A stretch of 14,654 nt of DNA from Stephanodiscus triporus (taxonomy: Eukaryota; Bacillariophyta; Thalassiosirophyceae; Thalassiosirales; Thalassiosiraceae): positions 1 to 14,654 of the forward strand of contig JALLAZ010001112.1 in assembly GCA_036939755.1 (NCBI GenBank), given 5' to 3'. The notes under the pieces were generated by a model. It was not told where the DNA came from and did no database searches. It was given only the letters and a program-made list of their open reading frames with translations. The position numbers and the translations under genes are program-made. Shown here piece after piece: positions 1 through 7,597 of this stretch (positions within the stretch are counted from its first letter, which is position 1; each line of letters starts with the position of its first letter).

Positions 1-2680
1 AAGTGAACCTGAAATATCTTGCGATGTTGCACGGTGATCATTGTTTCTTCTATTTCATCAGTAATTGCCAATATATGACAACATGGAATACCACAACGTT
101 CGTAGTGTCTGCAGTCGCATTTTAGGAAGTGCTGATGTCCCTGTGAAGTTGCGTTAACGCGATATATAGTCGCAAATGTTGGGAATGATTCTGATAGTTG
201 AAATTCATCGCCATCAAATGTTGGTTGTTCGTTGTCAAATGACCATACAAGCCAAGTCTTGTCCTCCTGTAAAACGCAGAATTGACGGTTTTTTGCATGA
301 AACAGATCGTGTAACATATACACACATTTGCGACTGAACACATCTCTAATGTCAAGCTTTGACGCAACAACAGTAAGCTGTAGTTCACGTTGGGCAGTTT
401 TCTGAATGTCAGCGATGCGTTCATCAGTGCCTTGTTCAAGTCAGTGTAGTAGGGGTTTTTTGGAATACGAATTGTAAGATACGAATTGTAAGATACAAAT
501 TGTAACATATCAATTCGTATGGACGTCTAGAAACACTGAATACAACCACTTGCCTGTTGTGATCATTATCAAAGACCGACTTGTATTGTTGAGTGTGCTG
601 GCCTTAGTACAATGTTTGATGTGACTATTGATTGATTCAACAGGCGATGTTGTCATTGCGTCGTAACAGTTCTGTCTTTCTTTCCTCACCCAATGTGCAA
701 GATAGATTTCTTTCGTCGCAATTTTTGTCTGAAATGCTTCAATGATGTCCTTCAAGACTTGATCGATCACTCCTTTTTCAAAAGCATCCTGAACCACTTT
801 GGTCAAAATCAGATGGGATTTTCGGTATTGCTCCTGGTTTTCGAAAACACATGACTGGTGCATAAACAACTTGTATAGCCATTCGCCGTAGACTTTGCCA
901 TGCACACATGAATCCAATTTTGGAAGAAGGTCTTTCTTGAATGGCAACCAAATCGCATGAAAAGAGCAAAGCATGACCTTCGATTTTGCGAAAATACGTG
1001 ATGTGTCAATGAGAGCCTCGAACGATCGATACTCAGCGTCATCCTCGTCTGTCAAGAGTAGTCTGTTCCTCGAACATACTTCATCGGAATATAAGTATCG
1101 AAATGCAAGGCTGTAAACTTACCTGCAGTGCAGTCTACAAACCATACCTCAGGAAACATTGCAACAGACTTGTTCATGTCCTTGGTGCACAGAGACAACA
1201 ACACCATCATGTGTGTGTTGTCGTGGAGACGAAAATCTTTCCTCAACTGGGATATCTTGTCATGAAACGAGTCCAAACAAGGAACTCGTATCCGTTCCGG
1301 GCGACCCTTTGCCTGAGCAAATAAGCCCTCACCCGTGACATGCATCACACAAAAGTAATCTATGTCATTACTGTTAAAGAAAAGCAGCAAGCAATAGAAA
1401 GGGGAAAGAATACGAATTGTAAGGTACGAATTGTATGATGCCATTTGTAACATACCAATTGGTATGCACGTCTTGATAAGTACAACTCACAGTTCCAATT
1501 TTTTTAGGGTCTTCTCTGCATCTGAACAGGTTGGCAAAATACCATTGGCAACATCGATAAGATTTCTGCTTTTCTCATTGAAATTAAAGAGGAACCTTGG
1601 ATTGAAAGACCCTTTATCCTCATCACTTAGACTACTCAACACCCTAGAAATAGTAGATGGCGGGACGTTGTGATCGTATAAGACATTCACCAAACTTTGT
1701 TCCTGTTCAGACATGTCTTTTTGGGATAGGACCATAGCAGAATTGTCAAGTTTTGGATGAAACTTGTGCTGTAGGCAACTGTTGGTTTGAAGATACCACT
1801 CGTTCTGGTTGCTGAGATAAACCAATAGTCTCATGGGACAAGTTTTTTCTCTCGACGGGGCACGTTGACTAACACACCGTCTCGCACGAGGATCATCTTC
1901 TGTGTGTTTTGGGGGTGGGGTTCTCTTGTTCTTGACAATGGTATTCTTCTTTGACTTTGAAACCATGGCATCGACGCCTACTCCATGACAAAAAGTCGCA
2001 ATGATACGAATTGGTATGATACAATTGGTAGATGCGAATTGGTACCATCGAATTCGTATGTACCCGTTAGTAGAAGCAATGCAAATCGTTCAGATTGAAA
2101 AACACACACATTGGCATTACCTCTGATGGCACCAGTAGTCTTGACACGCTTTATACGCTCTGTTTTGACATTGCTTGGTCCGATATTGTCATCCGTGAAA
2201 ACAGAGGCACCCTTATTTGACATGAGAATGCCATGGGTACAGCAGAGTTCATAGGTAATTTTGCGTTGATAGGACCGACGAACCCTAGATTGAGATACCA
2301 CAAGTCGGCAACCACTAACACAACCAACTTTTGTAAGCATACTGCGAAGCTCCGGCCAAGAATTTTCACCGTAAATGTCAGGATCAAATCTGAATACCGA
2401 AGAACTACTGCCCCATCTCGGGTATTCATACGGCTGCTTGGTAGCACCGACAGGAGTGGTAGATTCTGCACCCATCGCTGCAGAACTGATATCAAGGTGA
2501 TCTATACCGTTAGGAATGACCACAGTGGACATCCATTCATTACTCAGGTCAACAAGATGAGAAATTTTGTTGGAAATATCATTGTAGGATGAGGCTGGAT
2601 GAGGGGTATGATTCATCTTGCTGNGAAATTTTGTTGGAAATATCATTGTAGGATGAGGCTGGATGAGGGGTATGATTCAT
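1..2680 (-). CDS. Mutator-like (MULE) transposase, partial and probably broken
   Basis: DDE transposase of the Mutator/MULE type, read on the minus strand; its C-terminus runs off the window start. Inferred exons (minus order): 2680-2064 (containing an assembly duplicate), 1980-1491, 1370-1123, 1048 to about 537, and about 401 to 1. Exons 1-3 join in phase. Seen: an N-terminal region with a Cys/His-containing segment ending LQHKFHPKLD; a first acidic site in EVWFVDCTA; a second in LLTDEDDAEY; the C-x2-H motif in VMLCSFHAIW; the MULE-like TTSPVESINSHIK; and a C-terminal SWIM zinc finger, CDC then RCGIPCCH. The start at 2680 (MNHTPHPASS) is the first Met of the reading frame after the duplicate is ignored. 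About 40-60 residues expected between the two acidic sites are missing, and the frame changes there. Transposase assignment is firm; intron 4 boundaries and integrity are not. Confidence 0.84.
75..119 (-). other. SWIM zinc-finger motif in the transposase
   Basis: On the minus strand the codons from 119 down to 75 read CDCRHYERCGIPCCH. This fits the SWIM pattern C-x-C-xn-C-x-H, a DNA- or protein-binding finger usual at the C-terminal side of MULE transposases. The frame differs from the long open frame at 122-508, which is a shadow. The true frame is open from about 440 to the window edge. Confidence 0.85.
402..536 (-). other. Inferred transposase intron 4 (with palindrome array)
   Basis: Both flanking coding frames hit stops here, so an intron or a disruption is needed. 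A phase-0 donor (TTCA then GTGTTT, G at 536) and a phase-0 acceptor (ATTCAG, ending at 402) join exons in frame. An alternative donor is GTCCAT at 527. The interval contains the four-unit array at 463-527. Exact ends are tentative. Confidence 0.45.
463..527. repeat. AATT-palindrome array A (4 units)
   Basis: Four tandem units of about 14-16 bp, each centred on AATT: TACGAATTGTA, TACGAATTGTA, TACAAATTGTA, then ATCAATTCGTAT. The block aligns without gaps to array B (1408-1472) with 57 of 65 identical positions, including the shared flank ACGTC. It lies inside an inferred transposase intron. Confidence 0.85.
1049..1122 (-). other. Possible transposase intron 3 over a damaged core
   Basis: A strong donor (CTGCAG then GTAAGT, G at 1122) follows the first catalytic site VDCTA. 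An acceptor CTTGACAG ending at 1049 would restore the frame of the second site (D-EDDAEY). However, the sequence inside the interval, in the downstream frame, reads as plausible coding (YLYSDEVCSRNRLLLTDED). The interval may therefore be a deletion scar with a remnant donor rather than a true intron. It contains no palindrome array. Confidence 0.35.
1371..1490 (-). other. Transposase intron 2 (with palindrome array)
   Basis: Donor GTGAGT (G at 1490) interrupts the frame after KTLKKLEL, where reading on gives a stop at once. The acceptor is a pyrimidine-rich stretch ending TTTAACAG at 1371. Splicing leaves two bases plus one, giving Leu, and continues as NDIDYFCVMHVTG. Length 120 nt. It encloses array B. 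Confidence 0.8.
1408..1472. repeat. AATT-palindrome array B (4 units)
   Basis: Four tandem units: TACGAATTGTA, TACGAATTGTA, TGCCATTTGTA (degenerate) and TACCAATTGGTA. It aligns gap-free to array A. It lies about 18 nt inside the intron 2 donor on the minus strand. Confidence 0.87.
1981..2063 (-). other. Transposase intron 1 (with palindrome array)
   Basis: Donor GTACATACG (G at 2063) is itself made of the palindrome repeat. The acceptor is TTTTTGTCATGGAG, ending at 1981, with an alternative three bases further on (GAGTAG). Both acceptors keep the phase, joining ALLLLT to GVDAMVSKSKK. Length 83 nt. Confidence 0.65.
2003..2063. repeat. AATT-palindrome array C (4 units)
   Basis: Four tandem units: TACGAATTGGTA, TACAATTGGTA, TGCGAATTGGTA and ATCGAATTCGTA. 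Same unit count and spacing as arrays A and B, but with GG more often in the right half. It starts at the intron 1 donor. Confidence 0.85.
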
Positions 2681-2687
2681 CTTGCTG
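2561..2687. repeat. 63-bp exact duplicate around a single N (assembly join)
   Basis: Positions 2561-2623 and 2625-2687 are identical over 63 bases, separated only by the N at 2624. This is what results when two contigs with overlapping ends are abutted without merging. It duplicates the first codons of the transposase (MNHTPHPASSYNDISNKI). If one copy and the N are removed, the exon reads through from the ATG at 2680. Confidence 0.9.
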
Positions 2688-2727
2688 CGGATGGGGACAT
2701 TTAAGAACTGAAGTGTCAAAAACGAGT

Positions 2728-2826
2728 AATACCAATTGGTAGGTACTAATTCGTATATACTGAAAGGTATGTGCAACACCTACCAATTGGTATGTACTAA
2801 TTGGTATGTACGAGTTGGTACATACG
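2728..2826. repeat. AATT-palindrome cluster D
   Basis: At least five units: TACCAATTGGTA and TACTAATTCGTA, a degenerate stretch (ACTGAAAGGTAT), then TACCAATTGGTA, TACTAATTGGTA and TACGAGTTGGTA. The last three are strictly tandem at 14 bp. It sits about 50 bp upstream of the transposase start on its strand, so it may be in a 5' untranslated intron or promoter. Confidence 0.82.
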
Positions 2827-3134
2827 TCGGAGTAGAATACAAGTGATGAAAGCTAATGGGAAGCCAAAAGCACACAAACCAATTGAATGATATGAGTTGG
2901 GAGGGCGGAAAAAAATTATGAGAGGAAAGGAAGAAGAATGATGGATGGAGGCGCTGACACCAGCTCAGATTCCATCTGCAGGGGGGGGAATCTTCCGCGC
3001 CAAAGGAGAGAAGTTTTGTGACAGAGCTGGGGTGGGAAGAGTCTGAATGGACAGCACTGGGTGGCGGTCATAATGGGGCTAACTTCAACAATGTCCCAAA
3101 AAAAAGTTAGCGATAGGCAAAAACCAACCGAAGA

Positions 3135-3163
3135 CATACGAATTGGTAGATACGAATTGGTAT
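3135..3163. repeat. AATT-palindrome pair E
   Basis: Two tandem copies of TACGAATTGGTA, 14-15 bp apart, between the transposon side and the Leo1 upstream region. Confidence 0.75.
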
Positions 3164-3292
3164 CTCAAGAACTTAGCGAAAAAAAAAACATATCCCCCCT
3201 TACTCCCAGGTATTGAGGAACCTGTAGAGATGAATACCAGCGAATCTGAGACGCATCAAAAACTATTATATGAAATCCTACACGGGGTACTT

Positions 3293-3314
3293 AGCTACGC
3301 AACAGCGCGTAGCT
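3293..3314. promoter_or_regulatory. Perfect 8-bp-stem hairpin upstream of Leo1
   Basis: AGCTACGC (3293-3300), loop AACAGC, then GCGTAGCT (3307-3314). A perfect inverted repeat about 110 bp before the Leo1 start. It could be a 5' UTR hairpin or a palindromic factor site; function unknown. Confidence 0.35.
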
Positions 3315-3424
3315 GAACATACCAGGAAAATCAGGACGCCATCCCGGAATCAAGAAACATACAATTTCAGATTGAGAACTAGTCCACCCCTATCTATTTT
3401 AGGAAGCTACATCGTACTTCGTCC

Positions 3425-5337
3425 ATGACGTCCAAAACCAACGCCAACACCGCCCTCTTTGGGGAGGACAGCGACGACAGCAGCTATGCCTCCGACGACG
3501 ATCCTAAGACTCAGCCTGCAGCCTGGGACAACGATGGCGCCGCGGCGGAGGCGGGCGGGGGAAAGGATGCGAGAGGAGGGGGAACGAAGAACGACCCCCC
3601 GCCTGGGGGCGGTGAGGACGACGCGACGGCGAGCGACGCGGCCGAGAGGGGTAAGGACGCGGCCGAGGGCGGCGCCATCCCAGTCAAACCCGACAACGGC
3701 GCGCTCTTCGGAGACGACGACTCGTCCGAGGACGACGAGTTCGACGGCAACTACGACGGCATCGTCGGTCGATCGTCGTCGGGGAGGGGGGGGGGCGGCA
3801 TCGCCGCCAGGCCCCCGGCCGAGACCGACGGCGGAAAGAGCATGAATCAGAGGCTGGGTGAGAATTTTTTTTCTCCATCGATTTTTGTTCCCCCTTCCAC
3901 TTCGCAGCCCTTCGCATCGCCTTATGCGATCGATTTCATTTCGCGCGCGCCGGCGCAACCACACGCGGATTTTCACTTTTTTCTTCGGTCGCAGGATTGG
4001 AAAGCGATAGCGACGACGAGGATGGACGCGCCGAGCCAGGCGACGGAAAAGACGGGGTGGGGACGATGACGACGACGACGACGAAGGAGACGGCATACGC
4101 GCCTCCGCGAAGGATGGAGCTGACGAACCTCCCGGGCGTGCACGGCCGCGGGGGGACGACTGATGGTGGCAGCGACGACGACGACGACGATGGCGATCCT
4201 CGACGACGACTGCGCCCGATTCACTACATTACCAAGCTCCCCAACCTGGTGGCCATCAATTCCGCGGCTTACGATGCCAGGTCCCACGACATGGAGAGGG
4301 AGGAGGAGCAGTACCGGGGGTACGTTCACAACATGATCCGATGGCGGTACAAGACGGACGGGGCGGGGGAGATCGTGCGGGACGAGAGCGGCGAGCCCGT
4401 GCGCGAGAGCAACACGCGCGTCGTGAAGTGGAGCGACGGTAGCTATACCCTCCACGTGGGGCGGGAGGTGCTGGAGGTGGACAACCTCGACGGCGGCGTC
4501 CCCGCGGATCATCCCGACGCGTCCATGGCGGGGTTCCCGGGCATCAACGGCTACGTCTACGTCAGCCAGAAGGCGCGCATCCGCCCGCCCTCCCGGAAGG
4601 CATTGGAGAGGGGCGGTCCATCTCCCGAGGGCAACGACGAAGTGGACGACGAGGAGGACGACGACGAGGATGCGCCGTCCCAACCGGCGGGGACCGTCCT
4701 CGAGTGCGTCGCCCCCATCGCTTCACGCCTCGTGCCGCGCCCGTCGTCCCTCGCCAGCGAGGCACATCGCAACCTTACCCTTGCCGTGCGCCAGCGCAAC
4801 GTGAAGCGCGCGCGCATCGCCGAGATCGTCACGGAGGTCGACCCGGAGAAGGAGAAGTTGGACCGGATCAAGGGGAAGGATGACCTGGAGAAGAGTCGCG
4901 CTCGCGGCGGGAGGGGGGCGGGGGGCAGGCGTTCCGGCGGCGGCGGCGGACGCAGGCGAGGGATGAACGCTGACTACCTCGAGGACGAGGACGATTACGA
5001 TGGCGTTAACATCGGGCGTCTCAAGAGGCAAACGATGCGCAGGGATCACGGCGACGAGGAGATGGATTACGGTGACGACGACGACTCCGAGGAGGACGAT
5101 GAGGGGTGGATGTCGAAGAAGAAGAAGACGCGTGGCGCGGCCGCGGCCAGGGCGGTGGGCGCTAAGACGCCGACTAAAGCGTCCACGGATTATTCCGAAT
5201 CGAGCGACGAGGGTGAGGTGGTATTTGGTGACGACGACGATGATGATGATGATGACGACGCGGCGTTTGTCAAGAAGCGTGGAGGGGGTGGGAGCGGAGC
5301 AAAGAAGGCCGTCTTTAGTGATGACGACGATGATTGA
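3425..5337 (+). CDS. LEO1: Leo1-like subunit of the Paf1 transcription elongation complex
   Basis: Leo1 is a nuclear subunit of the Paf1 complex, which travels with RNA polymerase II and supports elongation and co-transcriptional histone modification. Exons 3425-3857 and 3995-5337 give 591 aa. The intron (3858-3994, GTGAGA to TCGCAG) joins QRL-G-LESDSDD in phase. The N-terminus is acidic, with two LFG-plus-acidic motifs (LFGEDSDDSS, LFGDDDSSEDDEF), as is usual in Leo1. The Leo1 core at about residues 217-440 contains ITKLPNLVAIN, NMIRWRY, ESNTRVVKWSDGSYTLHVG and HRNLTLAVRQRNVKRARI. The C-terminus is basic/acidic low complexity with Asp and Lys runs. The ATG follows an in-frame TAG at 3380. 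Oddity: a roughly 30-residue acidic insert (NDEVDDEEDDDEDA) inside the core. Family assignment is by motif recall but strong. Confidence 0.93.
3858..3994 (+). other. Leo1 intron
   Basis: GT at 3858 (GTGAGAATT) and a pyrimidine-rich acceptor ending GGTCGCAG at 3994. Phase 1, 137 nt. It has T-rich runs at both ends and none of the AATT palindromes seen in the transposase introns. Confidence 0.88.
5230..5261 (+). repeat. GAC/GAT trinucleotide tract (poly-Asp) in Leo1
   Basis: Interrupted GAC/GAT repeat coding for a run of about eleven Asp near the Leo1 C-terminus. Similar shorter tracts occur at about 4066-4084 and 4164-4190. Confidence 0.75.
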
Positions 5338-5616
5338 ACAGTGCCGTATAGTTTTGAGGCTATGTTTTGTACCAGAATAATTATCGCGTGGGGATGAAAT
5401 ATCACGCAAAGACGCCTGGGCCTGCATCGGTGTTCCTGAACAGTTCTCTAGTACCAACGCACTGATGTGTTGGAGAGAACAAATAGAACTGACATATGAT
5501 AAAGCCACACAGCAATCCGTTACAAAGTTCACTACCTAAGATTATATAAAGAAACTCTGCTTACTTATTAGCATCCTCTCAAACACATCATCATAACTTC
5601 ATGCACCATGATTTTT

Positions 5617-7006
5617 TTATCCCTGCCCATCGGCATCGACTTCAACGTCCAACATTGCATCTTTTGGCATCACAACGCTAAATTCAGTGTCTTCAACAGC
5701 CGGAGGCGAGTTGCCTTTGCCTGGTGTTTCTTTGCGGATCTTGGAGTACCATACTCCAAGTAACAGGGTCGCAGTCATGAATCCAATCCATACCCAATAT
5801 GCAATGCACACTTTGCCCTCGTTGCTTGCACTGACAGAGAACTTGATGGAAAACAAATCGATGCCCTCACTCATCTGCCAGAATCCGAGTGCCAGAGCGC
5901 CTAAGCCAAACCAACGGTGTTTAGTTTCCCATACTTTGCGGAATAGTGTTTTCTCTTCGCCAGAATCAGGTAAAGGGGCATGGGGGCGGAAATAACCACC
6001 CGTTACTTGCATTGCCGTCGAGGTGAACAAGAGCAATCCAGTCTTTCCATGGATGGTTTTGAAATTGCCTGCTCCTTCCTTCTTTGTGTACGAAACTGCG
6101 ACAGAGAATGCAGCAACGAATAGAGCAAAGGCGGTAGTATTGAAGGCCCGGTGGAGGTTGAACCAAAGTGGTTCTTTGGGGAGGAGGCCTCGGAACAGTG
6201 ATGAATTGACACCGAAGGGCAAGAGCACACCCCATGCAAGAAAGGCCATTATACCATGAGCGAGCCATGCCGAATAGTTCGGGACCTTCACTTCTTCCAC
6301 TAAACTACTAGACAGGTTGAGATCAAAAGGAGATCTGGCGGAATGATATCCGAGGGTAGCGCTCGAGCCGTACGCCCACAGAAAGGTGTTCGCTTGAGTG
6401 GTAATTTCTATCTCGTCAGTCTCCTTCATGATTTTGGTAAACTTCATTATTGTTTGTCCATCAATGACTTCAGCAATGGCATCCGTTAGAGTCTGAGCGC
6501 TATCCGGCATTGGCACGACTCCATCGATACTCTTTGATTCCATAACGTACTTTTGGGGAACTCCTCCCGGAATTCCACTGAATTAAGAAAAACAAGGAAG
6601 GGAGGATGGCATCATTAGCGAGACAATTCAAAATTCTCTAGTGTCAATTCATCAACAACACTTACATCACTGCTTCGCTTCCAAGCATCAACCCGTCAGT
6701 GCTGAATCCAATAGAAATCCAAGCCTCGCCATCATAAATCGCCTCCATGCTGATGGTGCATTTTTCACATATGTCCAACGTGGTACCGGACGGTACATTT
6801 ATTTGGTACTTAAGCAACAAGTCTTTAGACAGCTGAGACTCGCAAATATCTTTGGTGCAATCCTTGGAACCGTCAGCGGGATCAATGGCAGCTGGAGTCG
6901 GCTCTGGCGTCGGTACAGGCTCAGCGTGGTATGAGGCCAAGGCTGATCGGGAAGAAAGACATAAGGCCAGAAGGAAGGCTACCACCTTGGATGAAGGTGC
7001 AAGCAT
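5617..7006 (-). CDS. DOMON domain plus cytochrome b561 transmembrane electron-transfer protein
   Basis: Predicted di-domain (CYBDOM-type) haem protein passing electrons across a membrane, as in ascorbate- or reductant-dependent ferric or monodehydroascorbate reductases; the substrate here is unknown. Exons 7006-6666 and 6577-5617 give 433 aa. Signal peptide: MLAPSSKVVAFLLALCLSS, then a Pro-rich linker. DOMON at about 60-200: ISMEAIYDGEAWISIGFS, with likely haem ligands Met107 (GLMLGSEAV) and His192 (LGYHS). Five hydrophobic segments at about 215-390 carry the four b561 histidines: His221 (WLAHGIMAF), His256 (NLHRAF), His290 (IHGKTG) and His334 (KHRWFG). The tail is short and acidic. The frame is open upstream to 7186, but the signal peptide picks the Met at 7006. 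Convergent with Leo1, divergent from the next gene. Confidence 0.92.
6578..6665 (-). other. Intron of the DOMON/b561 gene
   Basis: Donor GTAAGTG (G at 6665) and acceptor TTCTTAATTCAG (ending at 6578), 88 nt. Splicing joins GSEAVI to GIPGGVPQKYVMES, a continuous DOMON core. Without it the first exon stops immediately (TAA). No AATT array inside. Confidence 0.92.
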
Positions 7007-7597
7007 GGTTGGAACGCCCGTGCACTTTTTGTTCCCTCCCTGCGTCGGGTGGTGATGTTTGTTCAGTAAGCGGATAAATATATTGCTCGGTTTCTGGCTG
7101 AATTCTTGAACCTGGATTCCCAATATTTTGTCGTGCATGTTGGTAGGAGTCACACAGAAAAAAGAAAAACACAACATGACATCCAAGAAATAATGACCGG
7201 TAAAATTTCAGCGATAAGACAACGAACATACGAATTCGTACATAAATATGATGCAGGAAAGAGGCAACGATTCAATCAACCTAATCGTGAAATTGACTCC
7301 GCAATGTTGAAAAAAAGTGCCCAGGTATGTAGGAATACTTTGAATGGCTACAATACCACGAAATTCAAGAAACGGTCCAAGAAAATAGATGGTATGGTAG
7401 TTAATACGAATTGGAAATAAAATTGTGAAAAATGCGGTACGATCTGAAAAAAGAGACGTACGAATTCAACCACAGTATGAATGTACCATCATATGAAAGA
7501 GTCAACCCCTTACAACCCCTTACGGTCTGGCTTTCACCGTCGAGGGAGTATGTAGTGAAAAGGGCGACCATTTCAAGGCAAGGGCGGGGTTGGACAA
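7007..7597. other. Divergent intergenic region
   Basis: 591 bp between two divergently transcribed genes, so it should hold both promoters and 5' UTRs. Seen: an AT-rich TATATTTA-like stretch on the minus strand near 7073-7085, about 70 nt before the b561 gene start; three single AATT motifs (7229-7240, 7405-7415, 7459-7469); and a short direct repeat CCCCTTAC near 7507-7525. An in-frame TGA at 7556-7558 precedes the next gene. No gene recognised. Confidence 0.6.
7229..7240. repeat. Perfect 12-bp palindrome TACGAATTCGTA
   Basis: Single copy of the perfect form of the palindrome that makes up the transposase arrays. Two partial relatives follow at 7405-7415 (TACGAATTGGA) and 7459-7469 (TACGAATTCAA). 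Confidence 0.7.

Larger units (their letters stand above)
1..3165 (-). mobile_element. Mutator-like element, right part
   Basis: The transposase and its flanking AATT-palindrome clusters suggest one DNA transposon continuing past the left edge of the window. The right end is not defined: I could not find a terminal inverted repeat or target-site duplication, because the left end is missing. The outer limit is placed at the last palindrome pair (3135-3163), before the Leo1 upstream region, purely as a working boundary. The sequence is more AT-rich than the neighbouring Leo1 gene. Confidence 0.5.
2688..3424. other. Intergenic region between transposase and Leo1
   Basis: No convincing gene. It holds palindrome clusters at 2728-2826 and 3135-3163, a purine-rich stretch (about 2895-2945), a G8 run near 2981, and an 8-bp-stem hairpin at 3293-3314 in the Leo1 5' region. 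A short minus-strand open frame at 2916-3137 has no recognisable domain. The in-frame TAG at 3380-3382 limits the Leo1 start. Confidence 0.6.

Noticed and set aside
122..508. 128-aa minus-strand open frame at the left edge as a gene
   Set aside because: A different frame of the same strand encodes the transposase C-terminal part with the SWIM finger; this frame is a shadow running into the palindrome array.
1431..1673. Plus-strand open frames inside the transposase region (1103-1324, 1431-1673, 2233-2592)
   Set aside because: They lie opposite transposase exons with recognisable motifs and encode nothing recognisable.
2561..2687. 63-bp repeat as a target-site duplication or tandem duplication
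   Set aside because: Exact copies abutting one N match an assembly artefact better, and a second N in the window shows the same pattern.
463..2826. CRISPR-like array from regularly spaced AATT repeats
   Set aside because: Units are 11-12 bp with only a few bases between them and no unique spacers; the setting is eukaryotic with introns.
3407..5532. Long minus-strand open frames opposite Leo1 (3407-4096, 3973-4683, 4723-5532)
   Set aside because: They are antisense shadows of GC-rich, GAC-repeat coding sequence; the products are Arg/Val/Ser low complexity with no domain, while the plus strand encodes Leo1.
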